Shown here piece by piece: positions 17,525 through 29,471 of a stretch of DNA of 64,000 nt (position 1 is the first letter of the stretch; the number at the start of each line of letters is the position of its first letter). The notes below the pieces were generated by a model. It was given only the letters and a program-made list of their open reading frames with translations. It did not search any database and was not told the DNA's origin. The position numbers and the translations under genes are program-made. This DNA is from Conchocele bisecta (Eukaryota; Mollusca; Bivalvia; Lucinida; Thyasiridae), in the NCBI GenBank assembly GCA_029237695.1, contig CM055268.1:50424418-50488417 (forward strand), in the 5' to 3' direction.

Positions 17525-18515
17525 CTAGTTTTTTTCAAGCGTATGTATTGCCGCTGAATGTTGCTGGCTGCAGCCTGGTATCATGCACTGATGTCTGAAT
17601 CTGCAACTGGGGAAGTTACATCCTTTTGCGGAATTATAATTTCTGCAAATATTATCAGAATTAACCACGCTCCTACCTTTTCCCGGAAGTTGTATATGTG
17701 CTCCCCTCCTGGCGCCCGGGGTAGACTGCATGGGTGACTTACCTCGAAGCACGAGCGTGTGCAGATGTTGGACATCTGTTCCCCACCTGAAATCCATGCT
17801 AGCCTGCAGCTTACGGTACTCCCTGTCATACAACAATACCGATACCAAGCTGAAGCGCTGTATCAACTGGTAAATTTTCGTGTTGTAGGACTGGTAATCC
17901 ATAAACTTTGGGCCTGCAAGTTTACCATCGCCTACCAGTTTATACAGTATACACAGATTTGCCACCGACCACTGGCACAGTGTCAGATTCTCAAGCTTTG
18001 GCCACCGAGGTCCAGATTTGATTACAATTGTTTGGTCCCCCTGCACCCCAACTACTAACTCCTCTTCCAGATTGACAGATACAAAATCACATATATCGTA
18101 ATAATCAACAGTAGACTTACCCGTCGCCGCAGATATATGAATTTGTGGATCATTCCACGATGGTTGGGATTAACAATTTGTGTCATTATTCCTGGCTGTG
18201 TGAGTGTCCTTATGCATGTTCGTGGGTAGCACCTGTTGTTGATGAGCATGCAAATTGTTTAGAATTGTTGAATGGTATAATCCTTGCCGATTCCCGTCCT
18301 CGTTGTGTGATGGTCCGTCCGGTGACGGAACAGTTGTTTCCTCTCTGGAATCGCCACTGCCATCTTCAAGTTTCTTGGCAATATGTAAAGTGAGTCGTCG
18401 CTGCCCAGACGGTATTTTTGGAGTCACTAGGTCATCTGCCTCCACCAGTTTAAGCGCCTCCAGCACGTCTTATCATACGCCAAGTTAACAAAGGAATGAG
18501 GCCGCTTCCAGACAT
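17525..18515 (-). pseudogene. DIRS-like gag region with Cys/His cluster
   Basis: The downstream frame (17525-18046) ends with CRNYNSAKGCNFPSCRFRHQ followed by a second Cys/His group (CMIPGCSQQH), a zinc-binding arrangement seen in gag-like proteins of DIRS elements. The segment before it (WPKLENLTLCQWSVANLCIL) fits the capsid-like helical part. A second frame (18170-18466) encodes a polar, Ser/Pro/Glu-rich stretch that is probably the gag N-terminus. A possible ATG lies near 18515. Frame breaks are present near 18050-18170. Confidence 0.65.
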
Positions 18516-18540
18516 TTCTTGCGGTTCAGGCGACGCTGCT

Positions 18541-18954
18541 ATTCCATTGGGGAGAAGCCACTGAGGTAATAAGGTGCGATTCCATTGGTCCTCGGTTGAA
18601 GAGGCTACTGCCGGGGCTGGTGTGAGATGCGCTGTGATCGGAGAGATATTAAGGCGCCCTCAAGGACCGCTGCTATGATTGGTTGGGAAAGATAATATCC
18701 AACCCCGTGAAGTCCAAACGATTGACCAGTGGGTTAGAGATTATCCCAAATCCCCGGGAGAGATAAGCTCGCGTCACTAGGTTACCGATCCGTTGCAACC
18801 AACCATGACGGACGGAGCAGACGCTTGAAACTGCACATGTTGGACCTGTAACTGATCGTGAACCAGGACCTAATCCCGAGTGACTCGCTATGTATCCATG
18901 CATGTACATAAATTGCTTGTTGCCGGGTGCCCAATTTAAAACCAGATTACAACC
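18541..18954. other. No gene recognised; probable 5' part of the DIRS-like element
   Basis: Moderately GC-rich sequence upstream of the gag-like region on the minus strand. No terminal repeat or promoter could be assigned by eye. It ends where the dispersed repeat at about 18955 begins. Confidence 0.3.
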
Positions 18955-19330
18955 TAATCTGACTCATAATTGTGTCTCTATTCCACCAGTTCTAAAAATT
19001 ACGAGTGCCCGCTATACAGATATAATCACTTAGTAATACATGTATTTGTTTTACTGATAGTGACTCGCGGTAGAATCAGGCTATTTTGATATGCAAATGA
19101 GGTATGATATATTTTAACTATTTATACTAATTAAATGCGTCACCTGAAAAAACATATTCTCGACAGATTATAAAGTATGATCATTACACATCAAAAATAT
19201 AACTACAGAGAATACATAGTAATGTCCGTTGACATTTTAAGGAAACACGGTTATCGCCCCTGCTATCAGTGTGGAAATTTACGTCTGATATAAAATGTAT
19301 AATAATACCAATCAATACGTAGGGTAATGG
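18955..19330. repeat. Dispersed repeat family P, copy 1
   Basis: Shares CTATTCCACCAGTTCTAAAA, GAGTGCCCGCTATACA, ATATGCAAATGAGG and GGAAACACGGTTATC blocks with copies at 34490-34805 (inverted) and 53630-53960. It has no coding capacity. It may be a non-autonomous transposon or an untranslated part of a retroelement. Confidence 0.75.
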
Positions 19331-19484
19331 TGAATGAATGTTTAATTTGCCAGGAAATGTCCTATCTACAGAATATACAAAACTATCTGTCTCCCTATAA
19401 TATAATCTGGCATGTGGGACCCCAGCTTTAATGTATGCGATTGCATGATAACTTGCACTACTAGACATACTATTGCCCTACTGT

Positions 19485-20160
19485 TATGGATAAACACGTG
19501 GCTGTGACTGGATATATGGGATGTATGGCCAATGCGACCAGTGTAGACCCAGACCAGCCTGCGCATCCGCGCAGTCTGATCAGGGTCTGCACTGTTCGAC
19601 ATTCAGTCTGTAAAACACTTGGCATACGTTTTGCAAACAGTAGATATCCGTAGTAGGCTTCAGGAGTTCGCTAGCTGATTGATAGCTACGACTGGCCAGA
19701 AATGTCATAAACCCCATTTCCCCAGCCACAGCCACATACGCCGGCACAAAGGCATAGGGGAGAAAGTAGACGCCTCGTGTGAGCAGTCTAGCGTAGATCA
19801 TGATTAATGTCACCTTCTTTAAGTTTAGTTATCACCAAATACGTTTGGTATTATTAGTCATGGTGACCCATCGACTGAACGGCAAGGTTCTGATCAGACA
19901 GCATTGATGGGCAAGCCGGTCTTGCCATACGCTGGGCACATTTGCGTCTGTGCTTGGAGAAATCGCGCTTATCTGATTTCTGACCAGTGTATCTCCTGAT
20001 TAAACAGCACACTCCTGTAGTCAGATAACGATCTATGTTTCTTTTTAGAAGCAGGATGCGGGTTTCATTGACGGAATTGCGAACGGTGCAGATCCTGCTC
20101 AGACTGCGGATGCACAGGCTGATCTGGATCTACACTGGACGCACTACCCATAAACACCAT
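19485..20160. repeat. MITE family D, two partial copies
   Basis: The stretches at about 19490-19755 and 19905-20160 hold the family blocks GTGGCTGTGACTGG, CAGTGTAGACCCAGACCAGC, CAGTCTGATCAGG and GCATACG/TTTTGCAAACAG. Family ends are inverted repeats of the form CATATGTGGCTGTGACTGGA. The reading frames here come from the repeat. Confidence 0.75.
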
Positions 20161-20360
20161 TTCTTCAATCACAGCTACAATATAATAATATACAATTGTA
20201 TAGCTCGGGGGTAATACAAACAAGCAAAAGTATAAGCACGTATTATAGTCCCGGGTTTGGAAGGTCCTCGAGCCAATTCATACCCTTTAATATAAGCTAA
20301 GAATAACGTAGTTAATAGTGCATAATATGACACCCGTGACATTGATACAGGTATAGTCAG

Positions 20361-20545
20361 CTGCAATAGCTCAGTGGTAGAGCACCGGACTACGGATCGA
20401 AAGGTCCTGAGTTCCAATGGCCGATTCGACGTATCCTTGGGCAAGACACCTTCGTGATAGCCTAGTCCTATCGGATGGGGACTTAAACAGTCGGTCCCGA
20501 CATGCAAGGTCATCGAACCAGTGCCGTCGTTAAATCAAAGCATTT
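20361..20545 (+). repeat. tRNA-derived SINE
   Basis: GCAATAGCTCAGTGGTAGAG (from about 20363) is a good RNA polymerase III A box in tRNA-like form, and GGTCCTGAGTTCCAAT about 40 bp later is a degenerate B box. CCTTGGGCAAGACACCTTCG follows, a conserved internal block seen in several animal SINE families. The end is CGTTAAATCAAAG. It is not a functional tRNA because the cloverleaf is degraded. Confidence 0.75.
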
Positions 20546-20560
20546 ACATTTACGATATAG

Positions 20561-23411
20561 GTATACATCATATATCATATGAGCCACGTCGCGAAAAAAT
20601 CTGTCTTCGGGATTCTGACGACGTCACAAGATATGACGTCGTGAACCTAGCTGACATAATTTCCGCCGACTTTTCCAATTATCGACGTTTGTCAGACCGC
20701 CATGTTAGGTTTGTTCCGTGGTGTTAAAAGTTATCTAACGAACATAACAACAACGTACCTCGGTGTTTTTACTATTGTAATGCATTTTTACCAACGTGAG
20801 CGTTATAAAAGTGTCTAAATTGTATTTGAACTTTAGTTCAGTGTAAGATACATTCCCAAATATATCTATAATCGGGCGTATGTGTGTGAAAAAACAAAAC
20901 AGTCTTCAATCTGTCCTGGGTCCTGTCCGAGAATGTATTGGATGAACGGTACTAACGGTCGTACGATCGAAATTCACCGTATGACATTTTTATTCGAAAC
21001 GGGCATATCTTATATATGTTTTTATTAACAATAATGGTGTAAGGATAATTTTCTTTTATTATTTTGCTATTGGTATCATATAAAAATGTTTGTCTGTTGA
21101 CGTGTGTTTTTTACGTTCCTTTATTTTCACGTAATATTTTCTTTGACACAGATAACTGTCCACGTTAACCACCATTTACAGTGAAAACTCTGTGTAAGCT
21201 ACATTTATTATTTATATGTACATACAAATAATCGACATCATATTTGTAGACCTATGTAGCCTGGGCCCGGTTTCCAGTACAACTATATGTTTCAGATCTG
21301 GTTAAATCGTAGCGAATTTTCAGTCTATTGCTCAATTCTTTCTTTCTAATATAATGTAATGTTTAAAATTAAAATTTAGCTCAACTTTTACCGATGTTAA
21401 GAAAACAATATCTCCTGCAAAAAAAACAACAAAGCCATGAATGTTACGACTAGTATAGCCACAGATCAGTCTCATATGTGCATATGGGCCGTCTGATCAG
21501 AACATACGATGTTCGCCATTCAGTCACTGGGGGATCCTTTCTCGATCACCGACAGGATGTGGGTCGCCGGTCTACATTTATTGCAGATATTGTAAGGTCC
21601 GGTTGTTTTAGAAATTGGTCAAAGTACAACTGTAAGCGGGACGATGTCGCGAACATTCGACGTTTCTAAAGTCTGAATATGAAAAGCTTCAATCTGAATG
21701 CACGCTAACATGTGTGTCATGTTCATATAAGAAATACAGTGGGATGATATTTCAAGGCAACATTTTTTAGACATGTGACACGTACAACTACAATAATATA
21801 ACATATCTCTCTTGATTAAATACTGATTAAACCGACTACAATAATACAAAAAGTCAAGAACTAGACACAGTAACTGTGGGATGATATTTCAAGGCAACAT
21901 GTTGGGGACATTAGTGCCATGGACTGTGAGTGAAACTATTGTCAAGTCGTGACACAAATACAATAAGACTGTGCGCACTAGCAATTGATATGGTTCTTCT
22001 AGTACTATTCCACGATTATTAAGGATCTCTTGACTTGGGGGTATTGTTATTATTTTATCTCTCCTCCCCTCTCACCTCTCATTTCTTCGTACTTTGTGAC
22101 CCTCGTATCTTGAGTTGAGTCTTCAAAAGACAAACTGCTACCGTAACATCCCAAAACAAACACAAGTGGGTGGTAGGACAAGCTGATCACAAGCTGAGGT
22201 AACTACTGTCTCAAATATGTTACCATAGCCAGTTTGGCCATGTGGCAGACTTCCACGCGCTACCCTTGAATGTGGTCTATTAGGCGAGTGAGAGACTGCG
22301 ATGCAGTAGAACTAACACGTAAGCGATGCAGCTTTTGCTCTCATGCTATTCCAGTGATTGTGATTGTGTACATAGTGAGTAACACATGACAGCAAGGGTG
22401 CCTGTCATCAGACATGAACACTGCCTTTCAGAGCAAACAGTTTTTTATACCCACTTTCTAAAAAAAAAGAAGCTATATGGGTATATTGTTTAGGTAGGGT
22501 CTTCAAACTTGGTGTGTGCCTTCCTTATGGTGTGTAGATGCGCAGTGAATTTTGATTCGACCCCCGGTCATGAATTATCTCCCCCTTTTCAATTTCGCAT
22601 TTGGGAAACGTGGGTATATTGCGATGGTGCGCCATCGACTGTGCTCTAGTTGTAATGTAATTTAATGTTGAACGTATTGTTCTCCCCGTATGCGTGTGTA
22701 TTTCCATTTGTATATGTTGAACTAAACGGTATTATAGACCTAATCAAACAATTAGTTAATGAATATACTTCCGTGGTGTTCTACAATTATAAATTGTTAA
22801 AACGTTCAATAAACACGACGTCAAACAGAAGAAATCAGCACACCGAATCAGCATACCGGCGCAAGTTCATACTTGCTGGTACATGAACTTACCGGTTTGA
22901 CTTTGTCGCTTTGCACATTCATGTGTTACCAAAAGACTGAAGCACATTCAATATTCAATGCCAAACATGCTTCTAGTTCGATTATGTCAACTTCCAAACT
23001 GTGGTAAATGTTGGCGTATACTCTATCTGTAACGGTATGTACTGTAGCGTCATTTACGATGCATGACGTCGCTTTTACGTGACGTCTCTCTTGCTCAAAC
23101 GACCTGCATAGTTGTGTTGTATAAACTATAATATCTTAATGAATATTGCAGATGTCATGATCAACTAAAAAGCGTTAAATTCATCATACAAATACCATTG
23201 TCATAGTAACACAATGTCATATTGACCAACAATTACCCGAAGACAGGTTTTCTCGCGACGCGGCTCATATATTCATCGACGCTTTACATAAAGCGAAACA
23301 TATTACACTTGTGAATACTTAATTGTGACAGCAGCTCTAGATAGAGATCACCTTCATACTTAATTATAAGAAGTCCATAAATGAAATAAGAACTCTTTGA
23401 ACATCTCTTAC
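20561..23411. other. 2.9 kb without a recognised gene
   Basis: A weak family D remnant lies near 21455-21545 and two direct copies of GTGGGATGATATTTCAAGGC at about 21740 and 21877. Otherwise I see only AT-rich single-copy-looking DNA with no exon, RNA gene or clear repeat ends. Confidence 0.4.
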
Positions 23412-23955
23412 TTATAATTTCAGCACAACACTATTTACACAATTCCCTAACATTTGATTGGCACGTAGCAAGTCTCTGTCCAAAATTTATATCCCAGTAA
23501 ACTCCAACGCCGAACTACTTTCTACAGGTGCGCTGTCAGTGCTGTCAATGTAAACAAATGGCTGCCGTCTGTCAAAATAAACACATTTTCTTGATGAATT
23601 TATTTCAAATGCTGGAATTATAAGGAATGAATGGCATTTTTGTGGAATTTATCGGGGATATAAACTTGGAAAAGTCGCGAGTCCTCGTCCAGTATTCCCG
23701 CGACTTTTCCAAGTTTATATCCCCGATAAATTCCACAAAAATGCCATTCATTCCTTATAATTTCAGTACTTGAAATAAATTCATCAAGAAAATGTGTTTA
23801 TTTTCCGTTTTCTTAAGAATTATTTTAACTGCGCCTGACGGATACGGAAAGTAGTTCGGCATGGGAGTTTACTGGGATATAAATTTTGGACAGAGACTTG
23901 CTACGGACCAATCAAATGTTAGGGAATTGTGTAAATATTTTTGTGCTGGAATTAT
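23412..23955. repeat. MITE family A, full double-armed palindrome
   Basis: An approximately 540 bp inverted repeat centred near 23688. The inner hairpin starts AAGGAATGAATGGC and runs through GGGGATATAAACTTGG to the centre. The outer module, about 220 bp, is present on both sides, ending CACAATTCCCTAACATTTGA and its inverse. The 5' end begins ATAATTTCAGCAC and the 3' end is GTGCTGGAATTATA. Confidence 0.92.
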
Positions 23956-23969
23956 ATTCCTGTATTGTG

Positions 23970-24340
23970 TCCTTATTATGTAACCGATTTTGATGAAATA
24001 TGGCGCATCAAACGCGTCTGGTTACGCTGTATTTGGTGGTATCGGTACGTTGGCCCAAACTTCTGTCGTTTTTGCGATGAATCGATTTCCGTAACTACTG
24101 ACACGACAATAGATTCTTTGCAAAAACGACATAAGTATGTGCCGAACTCCCGTGACCACCAAATGCAGCTCATGAAGACGCGTTTGCTGCGCCATAGTTC
24201 ATAAAAATCCGTTGCCTATTAAGGAAAATATCAAATAATACTTACTTTGGAGTGGGCGCGCTTTCAACATTTTCAGCTATTGTTGTTGTTGTTGTTGTCA
24301 CCACGTGAGCATGCACATTGATGTAGTTTAACTCCAGGTA
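23970..24340. repeat. MITE family M with GTTG-type microsatellite, copy 1
   Basis: ATTTTGATGAAATATGGCGC faces TGCGCCATAGTTCATAAAAA and TCGTTTTTGCGATGAATCGA faces its inverse, giving an imperfect palindrome. A tail of TTGTTGTTGTTGTTG follows near 24282. Related copies are at 25640-25960 and 34980-35420. Confidence 0.8.
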
Positions 24341-25690
24341 TTTAAATGGCAATATCATTTTCACGTACAAAACCACAACCGATAATCGTTTCTATGCATA
24401 TCATTATACAAAAGTATCGCTTTCACTGCGTTTTCTATTCGTTTTCGTTTGTTTCGTTTGGAAACCTTCAACAAATGTTCTCTGTAGCTCGGAGGACCTT
24501 GTTGGATAGGTGGACAGCAAAAAACACCTGCGGCCCATTTCACTAAACTTCGTACGACTAAAATGTTCGTAAGTGTAAATTTAGGATCGTCTGGAAATTT
24601 CAATTGCGGTATTTACATGTATTGAGCATATGCTCAATATGCAGCCTATGCTTAATAAATGTAAATCCAATAATGGTTTACAAGAAAACATTTTGAATGT
24701 GAAATGTACATGCTATCATAAGTTTGCACTTACAAACATTTTTAGACGTACGAAGTTTAGTGAAACGGCCCCCAGATGTCGCCAAGACTCGGGTATTATT
24801 GTCATCACAAGTTACTTATTACATATATTCCATCTATTTGTATGAATGGAATAAAGCCCAAAGACAGCGCAAATGTGTGTAGCATCCTCATCACCTATGT
24901 CCCTCTCCTGAATTTCCAGCCACTTCCACATCACTTCGGATGAGTTTTGGGGAAAAACTCAGTCAACTTGATAAAGTTCAAGGGCGGCGTCAGGGTAGGT
25001 TTGATGGGTTCGTGCGAAGTCAGGGTTCAGCATGACTTTTTTATATAAATCAGGTCAGCGGTAGCCATTTTCAGTGCTTTAATGAGCAGATATCATCGTA
25101 CACGAATGCGCTACTAACAAAATACATTTTAAGCGGTGCTGAACATATTTCAATATGCTACTTTTCAGTAATATGCTATTTGTTGTAAATACATACCCGA
25201 ATGTAGCATTTGACTTCTGGAAATCAAAATATCTCCGGGACTGTGAAGCAACCGAAATATGTAAGGGGTCCAGTGGCAACCCCTGGACCCCTTACACATG
25301 CTAGTTGCTTCACAGCTGAAAGTCGAACCCCCTTTTCAAAAATGCTGGTGACGCCCATGAAGTTGACAGTTTAGTTGATCCGAAGTGTTTCGGTGACTTA
25401 CTGGAAAGATCAGGGGACCGTTTCACTAAACTTCGTAGGACTTTAATGTTCATAAGTGGAAATTTAGGTTCGTCTGGAAATTTCAATTGATCGATTTACA
25501 AATATTGAGCATAGGCTGCATATGCAGCCTATGCTCAATAAATGTAAATCCAATAATTGTTTACAAGAAAATATTGTTAATGTGAAATTTACAGACGATA
25601 ATCTGCACTTACGAACATTTTAGTCGTACGAAGTTTGAGCGAACTGTACGGATTATTTTATCAAAATCGAGGGAATAATAAGAATGTTGA
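24340..25690. repeat. Segmental duplication, copy 1 (includes two family B MITEs)
   Basis: Collinear with 29895-31640. Shared blocks in order: ACCACAACCGATAATCGTTT, GTTGGATAGGTGGACAGC, family B element (24531-24773), CCAGATGTCGCCAAGAC, GGGGAAAAACTCAGTCAACT, AAGGGGTCCAGTGGCAAC, CCGAAGTGTTTCGG, family B element (25411-25641) and AAAATCGAGGGAATAATAAG. Confidence 0.88.
24531..24773. repeat. MITE family B, copy 1
   Basis: Terminal inverted repeats read GGCCCATTTCACTAAACTTC at the left and end AGTTTAGTGAAACGGCC. The centre is TATTGAGCATATGCTCAATA, a palindrome. About 243 bp. Other copies: 25411-25641, 29758-29880 (partial), 30048-30283, 31312-31555, 33905-34108, 37270-37505, 48588-48650 (centre only), 53468-53575 (half). 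Confidence 0.9.
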
Positions 25691-25960
25691 GCTGCATTTG
25701 GTGGTCTATGTATTTTGGCCCAAATTTCTGTCGTTTTTGAGAAAAATCGATTTCCGTGTCTACTTCGCAAAAACGACATAAGTATGTGCCGCACTCCCGG
25801 TACCACCAAATGCAGCTCAAGAAGACACAATTGCTGCGCCATATTTCATCAAAATCCGTTGCCTATTAAAGAAAATATAAAATAATACTTACTTTGGAGT
25901 GGGCGCGCTTTCAACACTTTGAACCATTGTTGTTGTTGTTGTAACCACGGTATCATGCAC
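25640..25960. repeat. MITE family M, copy 2
   Basis: Has the same blocks as the first copy: TGCATTTGGTGGTC, TGTCGTTTTTG, TGCTGCGCCATATTTCATCA and a TTGTTGTTGTTGTTG tail near 25927. The left part runs into the end of the segmental duplication. Confidence 0.75.
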
Positions 25961-26189
25961 CTTGATGTTCGTTTGTCATAATTATGGTTCCCATGGTCGA
26001 AACCATGATTTACGTCAGTCATATAAAAGCATGTGGGGAGCAGTTTTCGCTTTCCGAGTGTTCATACATGTATTGAATATGAAACCACTGTACGAGAGTC
26101 TATTGGATTTTAATTACATTCCACCTCGTTCATGCAAAACCCTGACGGTTTATCAAACACCGAATATTGGTTGATAGTGAGCTGCTGTT

Positions 26190-26490
26190 TTGGCTAAAAT
26201 GTGAAGGTAAAAATGGTCAAGATCATGTTAATGGCGGCATGTACCAAGTGTCCAAATATTGAAGCAATACATCAAGTAACATTAATGTTATAAGATGATG
26301 AAGAAACTTGTACAAACTGTTTGACGAAAAAATAATGTCTACGTGTTTCCGCAAAAATGTGAATGTAAAAAAGGTCAAGGTCATGCTAATGGTGGCATGA
26401 GGTTGATCACATGTCCAAATATTGAAACAATCCGTCCAGTAACATTGAAGTTGTACCATGATGAAGAAATTTGTACAAACCTTTTGACAT
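26190..26490 (+). repeat. Two-copy tandem repeat, unit about 155 bp
   Basis: AAAATGTGAAGGTAAAAATG at about 26196 matches AAAATGTGAATGTAAAAAAG at about 26352. Each is followed by GGTCAAGRTCATG, TGTCCAAATATTGAA and GATGAAGAAA. The two units are roughly 80% alike. The unit near 26340-26600 ends in a GACGACGAC-type microsatellite. Confidence 0.75.
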
Positions 26491-26727
26491 TAATTTTGTT
26501 GATGCTGACGACGACGACACGAACGACGACAACGACGACGGAAAAAGCGGCGACTATAGTCGCGCCTCCTGCTAAAGCAGGCGCAACAAAAAAAATAAAG
26601 TAAATGACATAGATATAGCATATTTTTGTTCAGCTGTTTTTTTTTTTGGCAATAAGCAATTTTGTTTTATTTCATTAAAGGACTTCTGAAATGACTACAA
26701 TTATACAATGTGAAAGTAAGAGATGTG

Positions 26728-27036
26728 CAATTTATCCTGTCAACACAGTGCGTATGTGCCGTGAAATACGGTGCCGTGAAACATTTTTGATATCCTGTTG
26801 ATACGACCTAATCACTGCGTATGAATATGTGCGGTGGCTGGGATTATGTTTTTGCATTTTAACGCCATTAGTAGGTGTTGACGGGATAAATAGAATAGTA
26901 GGTTAGTGCCGTGAATGGGAAACATATCTGGCGCGGCTTGGAAACGGGATGTGCTCGACAGAGCCTCGCCCATCCAGTTTCCTAAACCTTGCCAGATATA
27001 TGTTCCCATTCACGGCATTAACCTACTATTCTCTAA
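26728..27036. repeat. MITE family C, copy 1 (bipartite)
   Basis: Module 1 (about 26730-26895) has inverted ends ATCCTGTCAACAC and GTGTTGACGGGATA. Module 2 (about 26895-27034) is a hairpin starting AGAATAGTAGGTTAGTGCCG and ending in its inverse, with AGAGCCTCGCCCATCC near the centre. Other copies are at 30320-30616, 30737-30787 (part), 33567-33868 (inverted), 40654-40918 (damaged) and 62118-62430. Confidence 0.9.
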
Positions 27037-27185
27037 TTATTACAGCCCCAAGGGATATTGGAAACAGCTGTAAACACATTAGCAATTGCTTCAAAAGTAA
27101 GTAAGAAGGAAGCAATGAATTTCTTAAAGAAACAAGTTATATTTCAGATTTATTTACCTCCACCCAATAAAACACATACACGTTT
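27037..27185 (+). pseudogene. Relic of a second Polinton integrase (N-terminal part)
   Basis: Translation gives Y-S-P-K-G-Y-W-K-Q near 27042-27068. After a frameshift come VNTLAIASKVSKKEAMNFLK and KQVIFQIYLPPPNK. This aligns in order with residues 19-62 of the intact integrase at 2630-3652 (YYSPRGYWKG, AATKVSENAVKEWLKKQ, IWQIYLPAP). About 45 residues remain, on the plus strand, with no Polinton genes around it. It abuts the end of a family C MITE. Identity is far below that of a recent copy, so it comes from another Polinton lineage or an old insertion. Confidence 0.75.
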
Positions 27186-27369
27186 TATAATTAAGTATGC
27201 AGGTGATCTCTATCTAGAACTATACTCGGAAATATGTATTCACACGTGTATTATGTTGCGCTTAATGTAATGCATATGAATAGATGTCTTATGAGTACCT
27301 GTATCAATATCACGGGTGTCATATTAACGCACCATTAACTATAATGCGTGCTTACCCACCTGGCTACAC

Positions 27370-28020
27370 GACTGGACAAACATCTGGCTGTAACTGAAGA
27401 AATGGGATCGTTATCTGACTACAGTAGTGTGCTGTTTAATCAGGAGCTACAATGTTGAGAAATCACATAAGCTCGATTTATTCAAGCACAGACACAAATA
27501 ACCCCAGCGCAAGGCAAGACCGGCCAGCCCATCAATGATGTTTATCAGAACCTTTCCGTTCAGCAAACATACTTAGTGATGACTAAACTGAAAGAACATT
27601 AATCAGATATATGTTGGTCTAGAATGATCATAGACGACGTCGTTTCGTTTCGGCTTATATTTCAGGGTGTGAATTGGCTCGAACACCTTCCATATCCGGC
27701 ACAGACGGTGTTTTCTTTCTCCCCTATGTCATTGTGCAGGCGTATTCGGCTGTGAGAAATGGGGTTTATAACATTTCTGGCCAGTCTAGCTCTCAATCAG
27801 CTAGCGAACTCCTGAAGCCTGCTACGGATATCTACTGTTTGTAAAACGTATGCCAAGTGTTTTACAGACTGAATGTCGAACAGTGCAGACCCTGATCAGA
27901 CTGCGCGGATGCGCAGGCTGGTCTGGGTCTACACTGGTCACATTGTCAATACATCCCATTTCTCCATCCACAGCCGTTTATCTATTCTTAACAGTAGTGT
28001 AATTGTATGGCTGGTAGTAC
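27370..28020. repeat. MITE family D, two inverted partial copies
   Basis: About 27390-27560 carries GACTACAGTAGTGTGCTGTT and GGCAAGACCGGCCAGCC blocks. About 27745-28020 carries GAAATGGGGTTTATAACATT, CAGACTGAATGTCGAACAGT and GGTCTGGGTCTACACTGGTC, the inverse of the 19.5 kb copy. Confidence 0.7.
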
Positions 28021-28089
28021 AAGTTAGCATGTATTCGCATACAGTAAATGATTTATTACGATTCACCCATTAACGATTTATATAATAGT

Positions 28090-28390
28090 TATGCAAGTAT
28101 AATAGTTTGAAACTTTGGAGAAATAAATCCCTGCACTCGTTTAAACCGTCTCAACGAGTCGGTAACAACATATACCTTTATGGAGAAATAAACAAAATTT
28201 AGTCAAGGCTTAGTATGCAACCCATAAGAGATGGGATACACTTATAGTAGTTTGAAACTTTGGAGAAATAAATCCATATTTAATTTATTTTGTCTCGAAC
28301 GTATGTGTTGTTACCACTCATTCGAACCGTCTGAACGAGACAATTCAAATGCATTGTAACAACATATACGACTTAAAGTAGGTGTACCCT
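28090..28390. repeat. Direct repeats and decayed CGTCTC hairpin
   Basis: TAGTTTGAAACTTTGGAGAA occurs at about 28105 and 28248. ACCACTCATTCGAACCGTCT near 28313 faces a degraded inverse ending near 28370. The intact versions of this hairpin are at 30645-30715 and 60888-60955. Confidence 0.65.
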
Positions 28391-28399
28391 TATTGTGGC

Positions 28400-28855
28400 C
28401 CCATGTAAATACTTTGGAAATTGAATAAAAAACATACACATAAAACAAAATTGTGATGTATCACATGTATATTTATGTCTATGTACATGTGTGTAGAAGC
28501 CAAGTTATACAATCATGTAAAACACAAAAATGTGATTATTATGTTCTAATGACAGCATGTGGTGTGATTTCCTTGCTAGTATCATCTGCATAACGACTTA
28601 TCGAACATATATATGGTTTACTGGTGTAAGTAGCTATAGGTTTATGAGTATGGTTTTTATTAGACCCATAGACAACATGGGGCCACAAGAAGGATGCAAC
28701 AGCTTCAATGTATAAAGTTGAAGATGAAACAAATTAAAGTGGATGAGTATAAAGTAGGAACAGTGGTCGATCAACACAAGACACGGGACAAAGTGCAACA
28801 GTAGTTTAATAACAATCCTTTGAACTCGAACGCCAGCTATAGTTGTTTATTCAAA
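28400..28855. other. No gene or repeat recognised
   Basis: AT-rich sequence without exon-like frames or visible repeat ends. Confidence 0.4.
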
Positions 28856-28864
28856 CAGGGCATA

Positions 28865-29062
28865 TCCAGATGAGCCGGCTCGTACCGAGCCGTCTCATCA
28901 GGATCTGCACTTCCTGAAAGTAATTTTCATATGTTTACAACAAAAAAATACCCCCTTTTCATAAATGGACTAGTCTGAAAATAATTTTGTGACGATTGGA
29001 TTGGTTGCAAAATTAGCATATTAAAATCCATTCCAGTTACTTAGGGGTGAAAGGGTTAATGA
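28865..29062. repeat. Dispersed repeat family K, copy 1
   Basis: Holds a hairpin GAGCCGGCTCGTACCGAGCC, then CATAAATGGACTAGTCTGAA, GGATTGGTTGCAAAAT and CTTAGGGGTGAAAGGGTTAA. The inverse copy is at 62440-62645, and a fragment lies at 42090-42175. Confidence 0.78.
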
Positions 29063-29121
29063 ATGATATTGCTAATGAGCATGCATATGATGTGAGTTCA
29101 TTGTTGGTACATGTATCACCA

Positions 29122-29471
29122 GATAATTCCAGCACAAAAATATTTACACAATTCCCTAACATTTGATTGGCCCGTAGCAAGTCTCTGTCCAAAATGTATA
29201 TCCCAATAAACTCCCACACCGAACTACTTTCCGTAACCGTCAGGCGCAGTTAAAATAATTCTTAAAGAAAACGGAAAATAAACACATTTTCTTGATGAAT
29301 TTATTTCAAATGCTGGAATTATAAGGAATGAATGGCCTTTTTGTGGAATTTATCGGGGATATAAACTTGGAAAAGTCGCGGGAATACTGGACGAGGCCTT
29401 CGTCCAGTATTCCCGCGACTTTTCCAAGTTTATACCCCGATAAATTCCACAAAAAGGCCATTCATTCCTAT
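29122..29471. repeat. MITE family A, left module plus hairpin
   Basis: The outer module (ATAATTCCAGCACAAAAATA to AATGCTGGAATTATAAGG) lies on the left only. The hairpin ends exactly at GGCCATTCATTCCTATA. The right-hand outer module is missing. Confidence 0.9.

Noticed and set aside
20361..20440. Functional tRNA gene
   Set aside because: The A box is good, but the anticodon stem and T-arm do not form and the sequence continues into a SINE body.
26812..27009. Peptides with RFRAAPDIFPIHGTNLLF at 26.9, 30.4, 33.6 and 62.3 kb
   Set aside because: They are translations of the family C hairpin; the DNA is palindromic and the frames are not extended by flanking sequence.
27873..28073. Recurrent peptide MSNSADPDQTARMRRLVWVY at 19.4-19.6 and 27.9 kb
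   Set aside because: It comes from family D MITE sequence in opposite orientations; frames are short and break in other copies.
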